Assembly: GCA_029820295.1 (NCBI GenBank) | Contig: JALGVA010000033.1 | Coordinates: 35,748 to 74,194 of the forward strand | Source of the DNA: Candidatus Zipacnadia bacterium | GTDB taxonomy: Bacteria; Armatimonadota; Zipacnadia; Zipacnadales; UBA5352 | Direction of reading: 5' to 3' | Length of the DNA: 38,447 nucleotides | Shown: positions 28,172 to 35,971 of the stretch, one piece after another | Layout: every line of letters starts with the position of its first letter | Numbering within the stretch: position 1 is the first letter of the stretch | Made by a program: the position numbers and the translations under genes | The notes under the pieces: model-generated | Database searches by the model: none | Seen by the model: the letters and a program-made list of their open reading frames with translations, nothing else | Told to the model about the DNA's origin: nothing

Positions 28172-28957
28172 ATGGCCCTGCCCATCATCGACGCGCGTGT
28201 CCATGTGAGCCGGACCATCGCGCCGTGGCCGCGGGCGCGCGAGACGCTGCGCCGGGCGGGCATCGACACCGCGCTGCTCACCGCCCACCCCGAGAGTCCG
28301 CAGCTCTCCGACGACATCACGTTGCCGCTCGACGTTGCAGGCCCGGATGGCCCCTGGGCGGCGCTCTACGTGGGCGGCAACCCGTTCTCGGGGCATCGGC
28401 GGGGCCCTATCCGCGTGCCACACGACCTCGAGCGCTACCACGCGCTGCACATCCGCTGCTTTCTGTCGCCCTCGCTGGACTTCGGCGCGGCGACTACCTC
28501 GTCAACGTGGGAGCCCGAGGAGCTGCAGGCGGCCGTGGGACGCGAGGACCTGGGCGCGCTGATCGAGGCCGCGCACGCGCTGGGCATGGCGGTGTGGCTC
28601 ACCGAGCACTTCCCCGTGACGCTCGAGCTGATCGACCGCTTCCCGCAGGTGCGCTTCGTGATCCCGAGGATGGGCGCGATGAACGGCGGCGCCGCGCAGG
28701 TGGTCAACATGCTGGCCAGGTATGACAACGTCTATTTCGACACCTCGTGCGGGGAGCTGCACGAGGCGGTGGTGCGCCGCATCGGGGCGCAGCGCATCCT
28801 GCTGGCCTCCGGCCACCCGTTCAACGACCCGGCGGAGGCGCTCGACCAGGTCGGCCACCTCGACCTGCCCGACGACGACATCGCCGCCATCGCCGGCGGG
28901 AACCTGCTGGGGCTGTTGCCGCGGCGAGACAGGTCCCGCGGGCGGGCCGGCGAATAA
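28172..28957 (+). CDS. Amidohydrolase_2-like TIM-barrel protein lacking several metal ligands
   Basis: 261 residues. The barrel plan of the amidohydrolase 2 family is visible: IIDARVHV at the N-terminus, VWLTEH (H146), FVIPRMGAM, NVYFDTS and ILLASGHPFNDP, ending IAGGNLLGLL. The usual metal-binding residues are mostly changed. DxHxH reads D-A-R-V-H (H to R9), the HMG motif reads RMG (R166) and the GSDxPF Asp is Gly214. H11 and H146 remain. It may be non-catalytic or use a different mechanism. GGAGG lies seven bases before the ATG. It precedes the aldolase-like gene by 79 bases on the same strand, suggesting linked sugar-acid or aromatic-acid chemistry, but no substrate can be named. Confidence 0.75.
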   Translation: MALPIIDARVHVSRTIAPWPRARETLRRAGIDTALLTAHPESPQLSDDITLPLDVAGPDGPWAALYVGGNPFSGHRRGPIRVPHDLERYHALHIRCFLSPSLDFGAATTSSTWEPEELQAAVGREDLGALIEAAHALGMAVWLTEHFPVTLELIDRFPQVRFVIPRMGAMNGGAAQVVNMLARYDNVYFDTSCGELHEAVVRRIGAQRILLASGHPFNDPAEALDQVGHLDLPDDDIAAIAGGNLLGLLPRRDRSRGRAGE

Positions 28958-29036
28958 CCGTCCACCAGCGCTCACGCGAGGCACCAACGCGGGCATCTGG
29001 CCCGCCTGGCCCGACCCATTGAGGAGAGTGACACGA

Positions 29037-29696
29037 ATGCCGACACGTCCGGAGACGATTGACTGGATCATCCGCTGCGGGATGGCCGCGGTCATCCGCG
29101 CGAAGAGTTCCGACCACCTCATGCAGGTCGCCGACGCCATCAAGGCGGGTGGCATCGACGTCATCGAGGTGACCATGACCACGCCCAACGCCCTCGCGGT
29201 CATCGAGGAGGTCGCGAGCAAGTACGGCGACGAGGTGCTCATCGGCGTGGGGTCGGTGCTGGACGCCGAAACCTGCCGCATGGCGATCCTGTCCGGCGCG
29301 CAGTTCGTGGTGGGCCCGTGCCTTGACCGTCCGATGGTTGAGATGGCGCACCGCTACGACAAGCCGGTGCTGCCGGGCGCGTTCACGCCGACGGAGATCA
29401 AACTGGCGTGGGACTGGGGCGCGGACATGGTCAAGGTCTTCCCCGCCGATGTGGGCGGCCCCGGCTACTTCAAGGCGATACTGGGGCCGCTGCCGCAGAT
29501 CCGGCTGGTACCGACCGGTGGCGTGAACATCGACACCACGCCTGCGTTCCTCAAGGCCGGCGCGGTGGCGCTGTGCGCCGGCGGGGCGCTCATCGACAAG
29601 CAGGCGGTCGCCGAGGGCCGCTTCGACCTGGTGACCGACACCGCGCGGCGCTTCCGCGAGGTCATCGACCAGACGCGCGCGGAGATGGGCGGGTAG
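29037..29696 (+). CDS. KDPG/KHG aldolase-family protein (Eda-like)
   Basis: 219 residues, normal for the family. It is a class I aldolase that would cleave a 2-keto-3-deoxy sugar acid phosphate, or 4-hydroxy-2-oxoglutarate, to pyruvate and an aldehyde. Visible motifs are IDVIEVTMTTP (E44), GVGSVLDAE, PGAFTPTEI, the Schiff-base lysine in VKVFPAD (K133) and LVPTGGVN. In Escherichia coli Eda the segment reads EVTLRT; the phosphate-side Arg is Thr48 here, so substrate preference may differ. GAGGAG lies upstream of the ATG. No KDG kinase or dehydratase gene is adjacent, so the pathway is incomplete in this window. Confidence 0.85.
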   Translation: MPTRPETIDWIIRCGMAAVIRAKSSDHLMQVADAIKAGGIDVIEVTMTTPNALAVIEEVASKYGDEVLIGVGSVLDAETCRMAILSGAQFVVGPCLDRPMVEMAHRYDKPVLPGAFTPTEIKLAWDWGADMVKVFPADVGGPGYFKAILGPLPQIRLVPTGGVNIDTTPAFLKAGAVALCAGGALIDKQAVAEGRFDLVTDTARRFREVIDQTRAEMGG

Positions 29697-29760
29697 GCCC
29701 GGCAACGGAGGGTTGAGCGTGCGGTCGCGGGCTGGTAGCCTGCAACACGATGGGGAGCGC

Positions 29761-29797
29761 GGGCCTGGGCGTGCGCCGCGATCGGGCGCCCGGGCCC
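29761..29797 (+). terminator. GC-rich hairpin after the aldolase gene (possible terminator)
   Basis: GGGCCTGGGCG (29761-29771) pairs with CGCCCGGGCCC (29787-29797), an 11-pair stem with one G-T pair and a 15-base loop, 64 bases after the stop. It lacks a T-run, so it may only slow polymerase or protect the 3' end. Confidence 0.3.
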
Positions 29798-29873
29798 TTG
29801 CGCACAGACATCCGTGGGGCGGGCAGGACACCCGCCGTCGCCGCGGTGCTGCCGGCGAGACTGTGCCGGACGC

Positions 29874-29902
29874 TTGCAGGAACAACCCCGACTGAGTAGA
29901 AT
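29874..29902 (+). promoter_or_regulatory. Sigma70-like promoter, TTGCAG-N17-TAGAAT
   Basis: TTGCAG (29874-29879) and TAGAAT (29897-29902) are exactly 17 bases apart. Transcription would start near 29909, leaving a leader of about 79 bases before the L,D-transpeptidase gene. Confidence 0.55.
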
Positions 29903-29947
29903 GGGATTGCCGCCGGGCGGGGATGACGCAGCACAATGCGCAGCTTG

Positions 29948-29968
29948 CCCGGGCGCTCTGCGCCCGGG
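29948..29968 (+). repeat. Perfect 9-base-pair hairpin in the leader of the L,D-transpeptidase gene
   Basis: CCCGGGCGC and GCGCCCGGG flank a TCT loop. It lies inside the predicted 5' leader, 19 bases before the ATG at 29988, where the Shine-Dalgarno is weak. It could block or tune ribosome access, or stabilise the mRNA. Confidence 0.5.
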
Positions 29969-29987
29969 GCCGCAGCGGGTGCAGGCA

Positions 29988-30884
29988 ATGCTGAGGGTGT
30001 CGGTGGCCGTCCTGATCGTTCTGCTCTTCGCAGCACCGTCCGACGCACCGCCTGCGCCGGACGCGGGGGGGCCGGTGCACGTCGGCTCACTCCCCCTCCA
30101 GCCTGAGCCCCCACACGTCGGGCTTGAGGTCGTCCCTGAGCCCGGCGCCCGGGCGACCTCCGAGCGCTTCGTCGTGCGCATCGTCGAGCCGAGCGATGAC
30201 GGTGAGGTGCTCGAGGGCGCCGGGACCTCGATCCGCTGGGAGTCGGGCGGCCCCATCGACAAGGTGCGCCTCTACTACTACTACGACCGCTGCCGGCTGG
30301 GCGGGAAGTCGCGCGGGCAGTACGGGCGCGTTATCTTCGGCCAGATGGTCCCCGACCTCGGCCGCGTTCCCTGGACCATCCCCTGGATGGACACCGACGC
30401 CTTCCGGCTGCGCATCGCCGGCTACGACCGCGACGGCGCGCTGATCGCCGCCGACGAGATCGGCGTCCGCTACCGCCCCGCGCAACTGAAGGACCTGCCG
30501 CCCCACGCTATCGGCATCATCAAGAAGCGCCAGCGACTATATTACTACGAAGATGGACATATCCGGCGCATGCACATCGTGTCCACGGCGGCGCCGGGCT
30601 ACACCACACCGACCATGCATCCAGGCAGCTACGACCGGCGTCGTGGCGCCATGGGGCAGGTGTTCGGCAAGTCCCCCAACGCCTGGAGCCGCAGGTACAC
30701 GTGCTGCATGCCCTACTGGCTCCAGATTACCTCGAGCGGAAGCCACGGCATCCACGCCACCAGCCCCGGATACTACCGCTACCTCGGACGGGGTGCATCG
30801 CACGGCTGCGTGCGCCAGCACCGCGCCGACGCGCAGGCGCTCTACCAGCTCGTCGAGGTGGGGACGCCGGTGTACATCTTCTGA
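29988..30884 (+). CDS. Exported L,D-transpeptidase (YkuD domain) with Ig-like N-terminal domain
   Basis: 298 residues. A signal sequence (MLRVSVAVLIVLLFAAPSDA) is followed by an Ig/KRE9-like beta domain at about 60-150 (RIVEPSDDGEVLEGAGTSIRW, then VRLYYYYDRC). The C-terminal YkuD domain has GSHGIHAT (H253, H256) and ASHGCVR with the catalytic Cys274. Such enzymes cross-link peptidoglycan 3-3 or attach proteins to it in the periplasm. The segment YTCCMPYWLQI just before the active site has an extra Cys pair. It has its own promoter and converges on a polysaccharide deacetylase gene, with only 20 bases between the two stops. The start is chosen for the signal peptide; the ribosome site is weak. 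Confidence 0.88.
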   Translation: MLRVSVAVLIVLLFAAPSDAPPAPDAGGPVHVGSLPLQPEPPHVGLEVVPEPGARATSERFVVRIVEPSDDGEVLEGAGTSIRWESGGPIDKVRLYYYYDRCRLGGKSRGQYGRVIFGQMVPDLGRVPWTIPWMDTDAFRLRIAGYDRDGALIAADEIGVRYRPAQLKDLPPHAIGIIKKRQRLYYYEDGHIRRMHIVSTAAPGYTTPTMHPGSYDRRRGAMGQVFGKSPNAWSRRYTCCMPYWLQITSSGSHGIHATSPGYYRYLGRGASHGCVRQHRADAQALYQLVEVGTPVYIF

Positions 30885-30904
30885 GGCACGGCCGGGGGAA
30901 CGAC

Positions 30905-31765
30905 CTACTTCGCGGCTGCGAAGTCCACCACACCGTCGGCCTCCGTATGCAGCCGCGCCAGCACATCGCCGATGGCCGCAAACTCGAACTCCGCGCACAG
31001 GTGCAGCAGGCGCGATCGCGTCTTGGCGAGGCCAACTGTGTGCTGGAAGCGCCGGAAGCGGCTGCGCGGCGCGACCGGCGGGTACGGGTCCAACTCCCAC
31101 GGGTGCAGGTAGATCAGCGCCGGGCGACCGCTGCTGTTGATGCGGTGCGTCGCCCAGCGGGTCACCAGGAACGGGTAGAGCCGCAGGTAGCCCCCGCCCC
31201 CGAAGGGCAGCTCCATCCCCGCCAGCTTCACCGTCGCCGCCGGGAACTCCCACATGCCGTTGTCGAGCCGGTGCGGGTCCGTGCGCATGCGCGGGGCGCC
31301 CGAGTGGCGCATCCGCGTGGGATAGATGCTCGCGTCATAAACGAAGCCCAGGTCGGCGAGGATGTCGAGCGCCCACAGACAGCTCTCGGTGATGGAGAAC
31401 GAGGGCGCGCGGTAGCCCACGGGCTTCTCGCCGATGACCTGGCCAATCAGGTCGACGGAGCGGCGCACATCGTCGCGGAACTCCGCGGGCTGCTGCGTGT
31501 AGACCAGCCGATGGCCATAGCCATGGCTGCCGATCTCGTGACCGCGGTCGTGTATCTCGCGCAGCAGATGCGGCTCGCGCTCCACGACCCAGCCCAGCAC
31601 GAAGAAAGTCGCCCGGATGCGGTGGTTCTCGAGGATCTTGAGCGTCTCGAGGGTGTGGGGCACCACGCGGCTCTCCAGCTCCGCCCACTCCTGACAGGAG
31701 AGAGTGTCGCCCGGGTAGGCGTAACAGAAGTACTCCTCGACGTCAATCGTCAAGGCGTTGACCAC
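30905..31765 (-). CDS. Polysaccharide deacetylase, PEP-CTERM/exosortase-locus type (DUF3473)
   Basis: 286 residues. It opens VVNALTIDVEEYFCY, the NAxTIDVEDYF opening typical of the deacetylases found in exosortase (XrtA) polysaccharide loci. The NodB metal site is Asp8 with H81 and H85 in SHGYGH. YRAPSFSIT, YDASIYPTR and the C-terminal ALIYLHPWELDP (DUF3473) follow. It should remove N-acetyl groups from an exopolysaccharide; there is no signal peptide, so it would act in the cytoplasm or by another route. A GTG at 31765 has GGGGAG eight bases upstream. No exosortase, PEP-CTERM protein or other XrtA-locus gene is in the window. Confidence 0.85.
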   Translation of the reverse strand: MVNALTIDVEEYFCYAYPGDTLSCQEWAELESRVVPHTLETLKILENHRIRATFFVLGWVVEREPHLLREIHDRGHEIGSHGYGHRLVYTQQPAEFRDDVRRSVDLIGQVIGEKPVGYRAPSFSITESCLWALDILADLGFVYDASIYPTRMRHSGAPRMRTDPHRLDNGMWEFPAATVKLAGMELPFGGGGYLRLYPFLVTRWATHRINSSGRPALIYLHPWELDPYPPVAPRSRFRRFQHTVGLAKTRSRLLHLCAEFEFAAIGDVLARLHTEADGVVDFAAAK

Positions 31766-32108
31766 GCGGCCCGCTCCCCTGCTGCTCCCCCGATATACTC
31801 CCCAGCGGCACACGCGCGCTGAGTCGCTGCCTTCGTCTCTCCGTGCTCCGCTATGGTACGCAGATTCTCCACATTAAGCAAGTCATCACAGACGAAATCG
31901 GGCGTTCCCGCCGACCTGTCGCCGCTGCAGAATCACTACGCCGCCGGGTGGCGCGCCGATGGTGGCGGGCGGCGGCGTGCGAGGCAGTCACCGCTCGGTA
32001 ACGGTAGCGCAAGTCCTGCGTGCCCTTCCGAGCCAGGGGGCGAAGGTATACGCCCGCGGATGACGAAAGGCGAGGCGCCGCAAGATGCAGCCCCGGGAGG
32101 AGCCGGCG
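31766..32108. other. Divergent intergenic region, 343 bases
   Basis: It separates the deacetylase gene (minus) and the PIG-L gene (plus). A TATATC -10-like box lies on the minus strand at 31797-31792, about 26 bases from the deacetylase GTG, without a clear -35. A TATACG at 32047-32052 is a weak -10 candidate for the PIG-L gene. An AT-richer patch runs from 31862 to 31900. I see no gene, RNA or strong inverted repeat in it. Confidence 0.4.
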
Positions 32109-32795
32109 ATGGACTACAAGCGGATTCTGGTATTCGGAGCGCATCCGGACGACGAGCTGACCATGGCGCCGACCATGGCGATGCTGGCCGACCGAGGCGT
32201 TGAGGTTTGCATCTGCATCGCGACCAACGGCTCGGAGGGCTACCCGCGACCCGAGTGGCGCGACCAGATCGTAGCCATGCGCGCCCGGGAGATGGCAGAG
32301 GCCGACAGGCTCATCGGTACCACCGAGCGCATCTGCATCGGCGCCGATGACATGGGCCTCATCAACGACAAGCCGACCTTCAAGGCGTTCATCGAGGTCA
32401 TTCGGCGCGTGCGCCCGCACGTGATCTTCACCCACGGCCCACACGATATGCACCGCGACCACCTGAACACGCACGCGATCTCCATCGAGGCGGCGTGGCA
32501 GGCGGGCAACCCGGTCTCCGCGGAGCTGGGCGAGACCTGGCGCACGCCCTACATCTTCTACTACAAGGCGGTGCAGGACCGCCCCCCCGACATCGTCCTG
32601 GACGTGCGCGAGTGGGCACACGTCCGGCCGCTCACGCAGGCGACCCAGGTGACCCAGCTCACGCTGTGGAACACCACCGTAGAGCAACTCGAAGCCGAGG
32701 CCGAACGCCTGCGCCACTCCGACGCGCCCTTCACGAACACGTTCTGGTTCCATGAGCGCACGCACCTGAGCTACCTGCCGCCGCTGGAGCTGTGA
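32109..32795 (+). CDS. PIG-L family N-acetylglucosaminyl deacetylase-like protein
   Basis: 228 residues. Zinc-binding AHPDDE is at 11-16, with the second site PHDMHRDH (H115, H118). These are the residues that bind the metal and activate water in MshB, LmbE and PIG-L enzymes, which remove acetyl from N-acetylglucosamine-linked metabolites or other amides. It starts MDYKRILVFG; GGGAGGAG is six bases upstream. The next gene is a class I methyltransferase 25 bases downstream, so the two probably modify the same small molecule or glycolipid. The substrate is not predictable. Confidence 0.9.
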   Translation: MDYKRILVFGAHPDDELTMAPTMAMLADRGVEVCICIATNGSEGYPRPEWRDQIVAMRAREMAEADRLIGTTERICIGADDMGLINDKPTFKAFIEVIRRVRPHVIFTHGPHDMHRDHLNTHAISIEAAWQAGNPVSAELGETWRTPYIFYYKAVQDRPPDIVLDVREWAHVRPLTQATQVTQLTLWNTTVEQLEAEAERLRHSDAPFTNTFWFHERTHLSYLPPLEL

Positions 32796-32820
32796 TCGCC
32801 GGGCGAGGAGTGGGATCGCG

Positions 32821-33465
32821 ATGCCCGGAGTGCTGTCGCGCCTGAAGAGCCATCTGGTGACGGTGGCCGCACGCAAGCCCAGCGGCTTCCTGGGGCGCTT
32901 CATCTACGGCACGCTCGCCTCCGCCGACAGCCTCGGCCGCACCGCGATCGAGCGCCTGCAGCCGCAGCCCGATGACCGCTACCTCGAGATCGGCCAGGGC
33001 GGCGGCCTCTTGCTGCGGCGCGTCCTCGAGACGGTCGAGTTCGGCGCGGGCATCGATCACAGCCCGGACATGGCGAAGCTGGCGGTGCGCAACAATCACG
33101 CGGCGGCGCAGGAGGGGCGGGCGCAGATCGTCGTCGGCGACGCGGCCCGTCTGCCGTGGGGGGAGGCGCAGTTCACCTGCTGCGCCTGCGTCGCGACCTT
33201 CCTGTTCTTCCCCGATCCGGACGCCGCGCTGGAGGAGATGTACCGCGTTCTGCGTCCGGGCGGACGCGTGGTCATCATCACGCCCGCAAGCCGGGCGCCG
33301 ACCTTCGTGCGGTCACTGCAGTCGGCCGATGACGAGGGCCCCAGGCTCTACTCGCAGGACGAGTTCGCAGATATGCTGGACGACGCGGGCTTCGCGAACA
33401 TCGAGGTCGATCTCACGGCGAAGCGGCTGATAGCCTACGCGGAGGTGCGCAGGCTGGCGGCGTAG
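32821..33465 (+). CDS. Class I SAM-dependent methyltransferase
   Basis: 214 residues. Motif I is YLEIGQGGG (54-62), the acidic ribose-binding residue follows in AGIDHSPDM, and VVGDAARLPW marks the adenine-side loop. The late EEMYRVLRPGGRVVIITP is typical of the Methyltransf_11 group. It lies 25 bases after the PIG-L gene with GAGGAG in between. It ends 12 bases from the converging restriction-like module. Whether it methylates oxygen, nitrogen or carbon cannot be read from the sequence. Confidence 0.88.
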   Translation: MPGVLSRLKSHLVTVAARKPSGFLGRFIYGTLASADSLGRTAIERLQPQPDDRYLEIGQGGGLLLRRVLETVEFGAGIDHSPDMAKLAVRNNHAAAQEGRAQIVVGDAARLPWGEAQFTCCACVATFLFFPDPDAALEEMYRVLRPGGRVVIITPASRAPTFVRSLQSADDEGPRLYSQDEFADMLDDAGFANIEVDLTAKRLIAYAEVRRLAA

Positions 33466-33477
33466 GCACGCCACGGC

Positions 33478-33927
33478 CTACCGAAAGAGGTCCCGATGGG
33501 CGGCCGCGATGCCCACAGCCTCGATCTGGCGGCCAGTGCACCGAAAGAGAACCACGTCGGCAGGACGACGCTGCGGTAGAGGCCCGCCGAAACAGATGCC
33601 CACGATTACTGCGTCGAGCGGCTGCCCAGCCATCGCGGCGAGGCGACCAAGGTCGTCGCGGTACCGCGCGTCGGTGGCAATCATGCGGACTTTTGCCACA
33701 TCCGGCTCACAGTACTCGGGCTTCGACTCGAGGATGACCACGCACCCGTTGCGAACCGCGAGGATGTCCGGGATGACTGCGCCCTCGGACTTCGACGTAC
33801 CCCCGCTCGGGCGCAAGCGCAGGCCGCCCTGTGTCCCCGGAACGTGCACACTCAGGACGCACCAGCCGAGGGCATCCAGCCACGCTGCCACGCTTCGGGT
33901 GACGTCCTCCTCGCGCATGGCCGCCAT
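33478..33927 (-). CDS. Small PD-(D/E)xK nuclease-like protein
   Basis: 149 residues. It has a helix with acidic residues at the N-terminus (MREEDVTRSVAAWLDALGW), then VIPDILAVRNGCVVILESKPEY. That gives Asp54, Glu67 and Lys69, the classical PD-x(n)-E-x-K spacing of restriction-type nucleases. Upstream, a glycine/serine loop with GLRLRPSGGTSKSEG resembles the DNA-contact loop of short single-domain nucleases. Its ATG overlaps the stop of the 384-residue gene by one base (TGATG), so both are translated together. It may be the cutting subunit, a Vsr-like or accessory nuclease, or one half of a heterodimeric restriction enzyme. Nuclease fold is likely; role is inference. Confidence 0.7.
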   Translation of the reverse strand: MAAMREEDVTRSVAAWLDALGWCVLSVHVPGTQGGLRLRPSGGTSKSEGAVIPDILAVRNGCVVILESKPEYCEPDVAKVRMIATDARYRDDLGRLAAMAGQPLDAVIVGICFGGPLPQRRPADVVLFRCTGRQIEAVGIAAAHRDLFR

Positions 33928-35081
33928 CAGATGACGATCCCGTCACTGAAGACGATCATGTCCGCGAACGCACAGAAGGTCCGTATCTCCTTCTGCTTGG
34001 TGTAGCGGCAGCCCTCGCGCAGGTGCAGCGAGTACACGCGACTGAGGTTGGCTTCGTCCGCCTCGAGGCACAGTGGACAGTCGCGCTCATAGAAACGCTG
34101 GGCCTTGCCGACCATCCTCGACATGGACACGTGCGGCATGTGCAGCACGAGATTGCGGTAGCGGTGCTGGCGGGTGGGGCCGTTGCGGCACCGCAGGTAG
34201 TCGAGGGCGATGAGCGCGCCCGCATAGGGATCGCTGCGGAAGTCGCGCGTGCCCGCGTGGTAGACCAGGCTCTGCTCGCGCTCGCGGAGGTGGTCCGGGA
34301 CGCGCGGAATCCATACTCCGCTGGCTTCGCGAGCCCACTGTCGCAGGCTGTTGAGTCCGCTGATCGTCTCGCATGAGGTCAGCGGCGACCATACGCGCGT
34401 GCCGCCCCCGCGGTCGTGGAACCACCGCCACATGCGTGCCTCGTGCTGAGCGTAGAACTCGGTGTAGACCATCTGGCTGAACGGTTCGTTGTCGAGGTAG
34501 TGCTGCACGGCGAGATCAACGAACTGCCAGAGCTGCTGGATGCGGGGTTCTCCTGCGGCTGGCAGGCAGTGCCCGCCCGACTCGCAGAGCAAGCGCCCGT
34601 GAGCAGGATCGCCACGGCTCTTGTCAGCAGGCCATATGAACCCAAGTGCAGGAACGCCGTGGAAACGGGACATGTGAAGAAGCACCTGGAAGACCTGCGG
34701 GTTGTAAAGGTCCCAGCGGCCTCCGGTGCGCCGCGTGACCCACTTGCGTTCAGGGAAGAGATAGGCGAAAGGTACCCCGAATTCGACCGAAGCAGCCACG
34801 CGCGCAATCCGCTGGAAGCAGTCATGCCCGGAGGGGGCTTCCGCAGAGAACTCTGCACCGACGATGGGCTCCTCGGGCCGGCCCGACGTCACGAGGATGT
34901 CCGGTTTGTCGAGATACAGGATGTCCTGGATCAGCTTCGGGTTCTCTGCGAAACCGTCTCCGCGATCCTGAATCTGGGCGAACTCGCAGCGGTAGTCGCG
35001 CAAGCACGTGTGCTCAACAAGCAACTCGGCCGAAGTACGAGCTTCGCCGAACCAGACGGTGAACGTGGGCCGAACCGGCAT
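33927..35081 (-). CDS. Probable restriction-type protein with PD...ExS motif and C-terminal Cys4 cluster
   Basis: 384 residues, not a family I can name. The segment KPDILVTSGRPEEPIVGAEFS gives Asp61 and Glu77-x-Ser79, a PD...ExS variant of the PD-(D/E)xK core. BamHI and BglII also lack the Lys. EAPSGHDCFQRIARVAASVEFGVPFAYLFPE follows. The middle is rich in Trp and aromatic residues. The C-terminus has Cys335, Cys338, Cys358 and Cys370 (CPLC...C...C), a probable zinc site. It lies six bases after the DNA methyltransferase stop and is coupled to the small nuclease gene. A DNA-cleaving or target-recognising role in a restriction-modification module is inferred from this context. Confidence 0.55.
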   Translation of the reverse strand: MPVRPTFTVWFGEARTSAELLVEHTCLRDYRCEFAQIQDRGDGFAENPKLIQDILYLDKPDILVTSGRPEEPIVGAEFSAEAPSGHDCFQRIARVAASVEFGVPFAYLFPERKWVTRRTGGRWDLYNPQVFQVLLHMSRFHGVPALGFIWPADKSRGDPAHGRLLCESGGHCLPAAGEPRIQQLWQFVDLAVQHYLDNEPFSQMVYTEFYAQHEARMWRWFHDRGGGTRVWSPLTSCETISGLNSLRQWAREASGVWIPRVPDHLREREQSLVYHAGTRDFRSDPYAGALIALDYLRCRNGPTRQHRYRNLVLHMPHVSMSRMVGKAQRFYERDCPLCLEADEANLSRVYSLHLREGCRYTKQKEIRTFCAFADMIVFSDGIVI

Positions 35082-35087
35082 GGCTTC

Positions 35088-35885
35088 CTACCCCCCAGAG
35101 AGGAGTCGTGTCGGTGCCTTTCCTATCTCGGCGACGGCCAGCTCGCAGTACTCCTCGCTGATTTCGTAGCCGACACCGAAACGTCCTGCATTCCGAGCCG
35201 CGACCAAGGTGCTTCCCGTCCCGACGAAGGGATCAAGCACGGTGTCTCCCGGATAGGAGAAGAGGTAGATAAGTCGTTCGGGCAACTCCATGGGGAACGG
35301 TGCGGGGTGTCCCTTCGTCTGCGAAACGGGCAGTTCCCAAACGCTCCAGGAAACAGCCTTGATGAACTCTTCCGACAACTGACACTCCCGTGGAGGGTCG
35401 AATTGCCCCTCGCGCTGGAAGACCAGTATGTACTCGTGTTGGATGTTGATTGCTGCGTAGCATGGGTACGGGTTGTCCTTGAGGAACTGAGTGGTTCCGC
35501 GCTGCCACAGGCCCTGCGTGCCCTTGGGTTTGGTCCAGATGAACTCCTTGCGCAGCGTGTAGCCGTGGGCGCCGAAGACCTCGATGCTGTCGGCGGGGAT
35601 GTGCTTGAGTTCACCGTGGGAGACGCGCGTCCCGATGACCCAACAGAGGAACCGTCCCGGAGCCAGCACGCGCTTGGACTCGGCCGCCACGAGGTGCAGT
35701 TGGGCCAAGTAATCCTCATATGACTGCCCAAGCCCAATCTGGCCGCTGTTGCGGTAGTTCTTGATGTCCCAATATGGAGGACTGGTCACGACCAACTGCA
35801 CGCTCGCACGTTCGAGCGCCGCCATGTTGCGGGCGTCTCCGCAGTACAATCGAATGCTGTCATCTTCGTAGAATGGCTTGTTCAT
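35088..35885 (-). CDS. Site-specific DNA methyltransferase, N6-adenine/N4-cytosine beta-type
   Basis: 265 residues. Motif IV TSPPYWD (SPPY 35-38) lies near the N-terminus. The SAM-binding motif I DPFVGTGST (218-226) is near the C-terminus, the circular order of beta-class enzymes; SPPY is common in N4-cytosine enzymes but also occurs in adenine ones. A 35-residue region after DNPYPCYAAINIQHEYILVF is the likely target recognition part. I start it at MNKPFYEDDSIRLYCGDAR, the usual family opening. An ATG at 35975 would add 30 residues and overlap the GH4 stop as ATGA; that is possible. It heads the three-gene module. The codons are less GC-rich than the neighbours, which points to acquisition. 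Confidence 0.9.
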   Translation of the reverse strand: MNKPFYEDDSIRLYCGDARNMAALERASVQLVVTSPPYWDIKNYRNSGQIGLGQSYEDYLAQLHLVAAESKRVLAPGRFLCWVIGTRVSHGELKHIPADSIEVFGAHGYTLRKEFIWTKPKGTQGLWQRGTTQFLKDNPYPCYAAINIQHEYILVFQREGQFDPPRECQLSEEFIKAVSWSVWELPVSQTKGHPAPFPMELPERLIYLFSYPGDTVLDPFVGTGSTLVAARNAGRFGVGYEISEEYCELAVAEIGKAPTRLLSGG

Positions 35886-35971
35886 CGAATCACTCTGCCA
35901 CCATCGGTCTATCAAGGTCTCCCGCCGATCCCAGTCTACCACACGCAGGGAGTGGGGAGGAAGGCCAGCGC

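Noticed and set aside
28989-29005. Hairpin GCGGGC-ATCTG-GCCCGC before the aldolase gene
   Set aside because: The stem is only six pairs with no T-run. It is within what such GC-rich sequence gives by chance.
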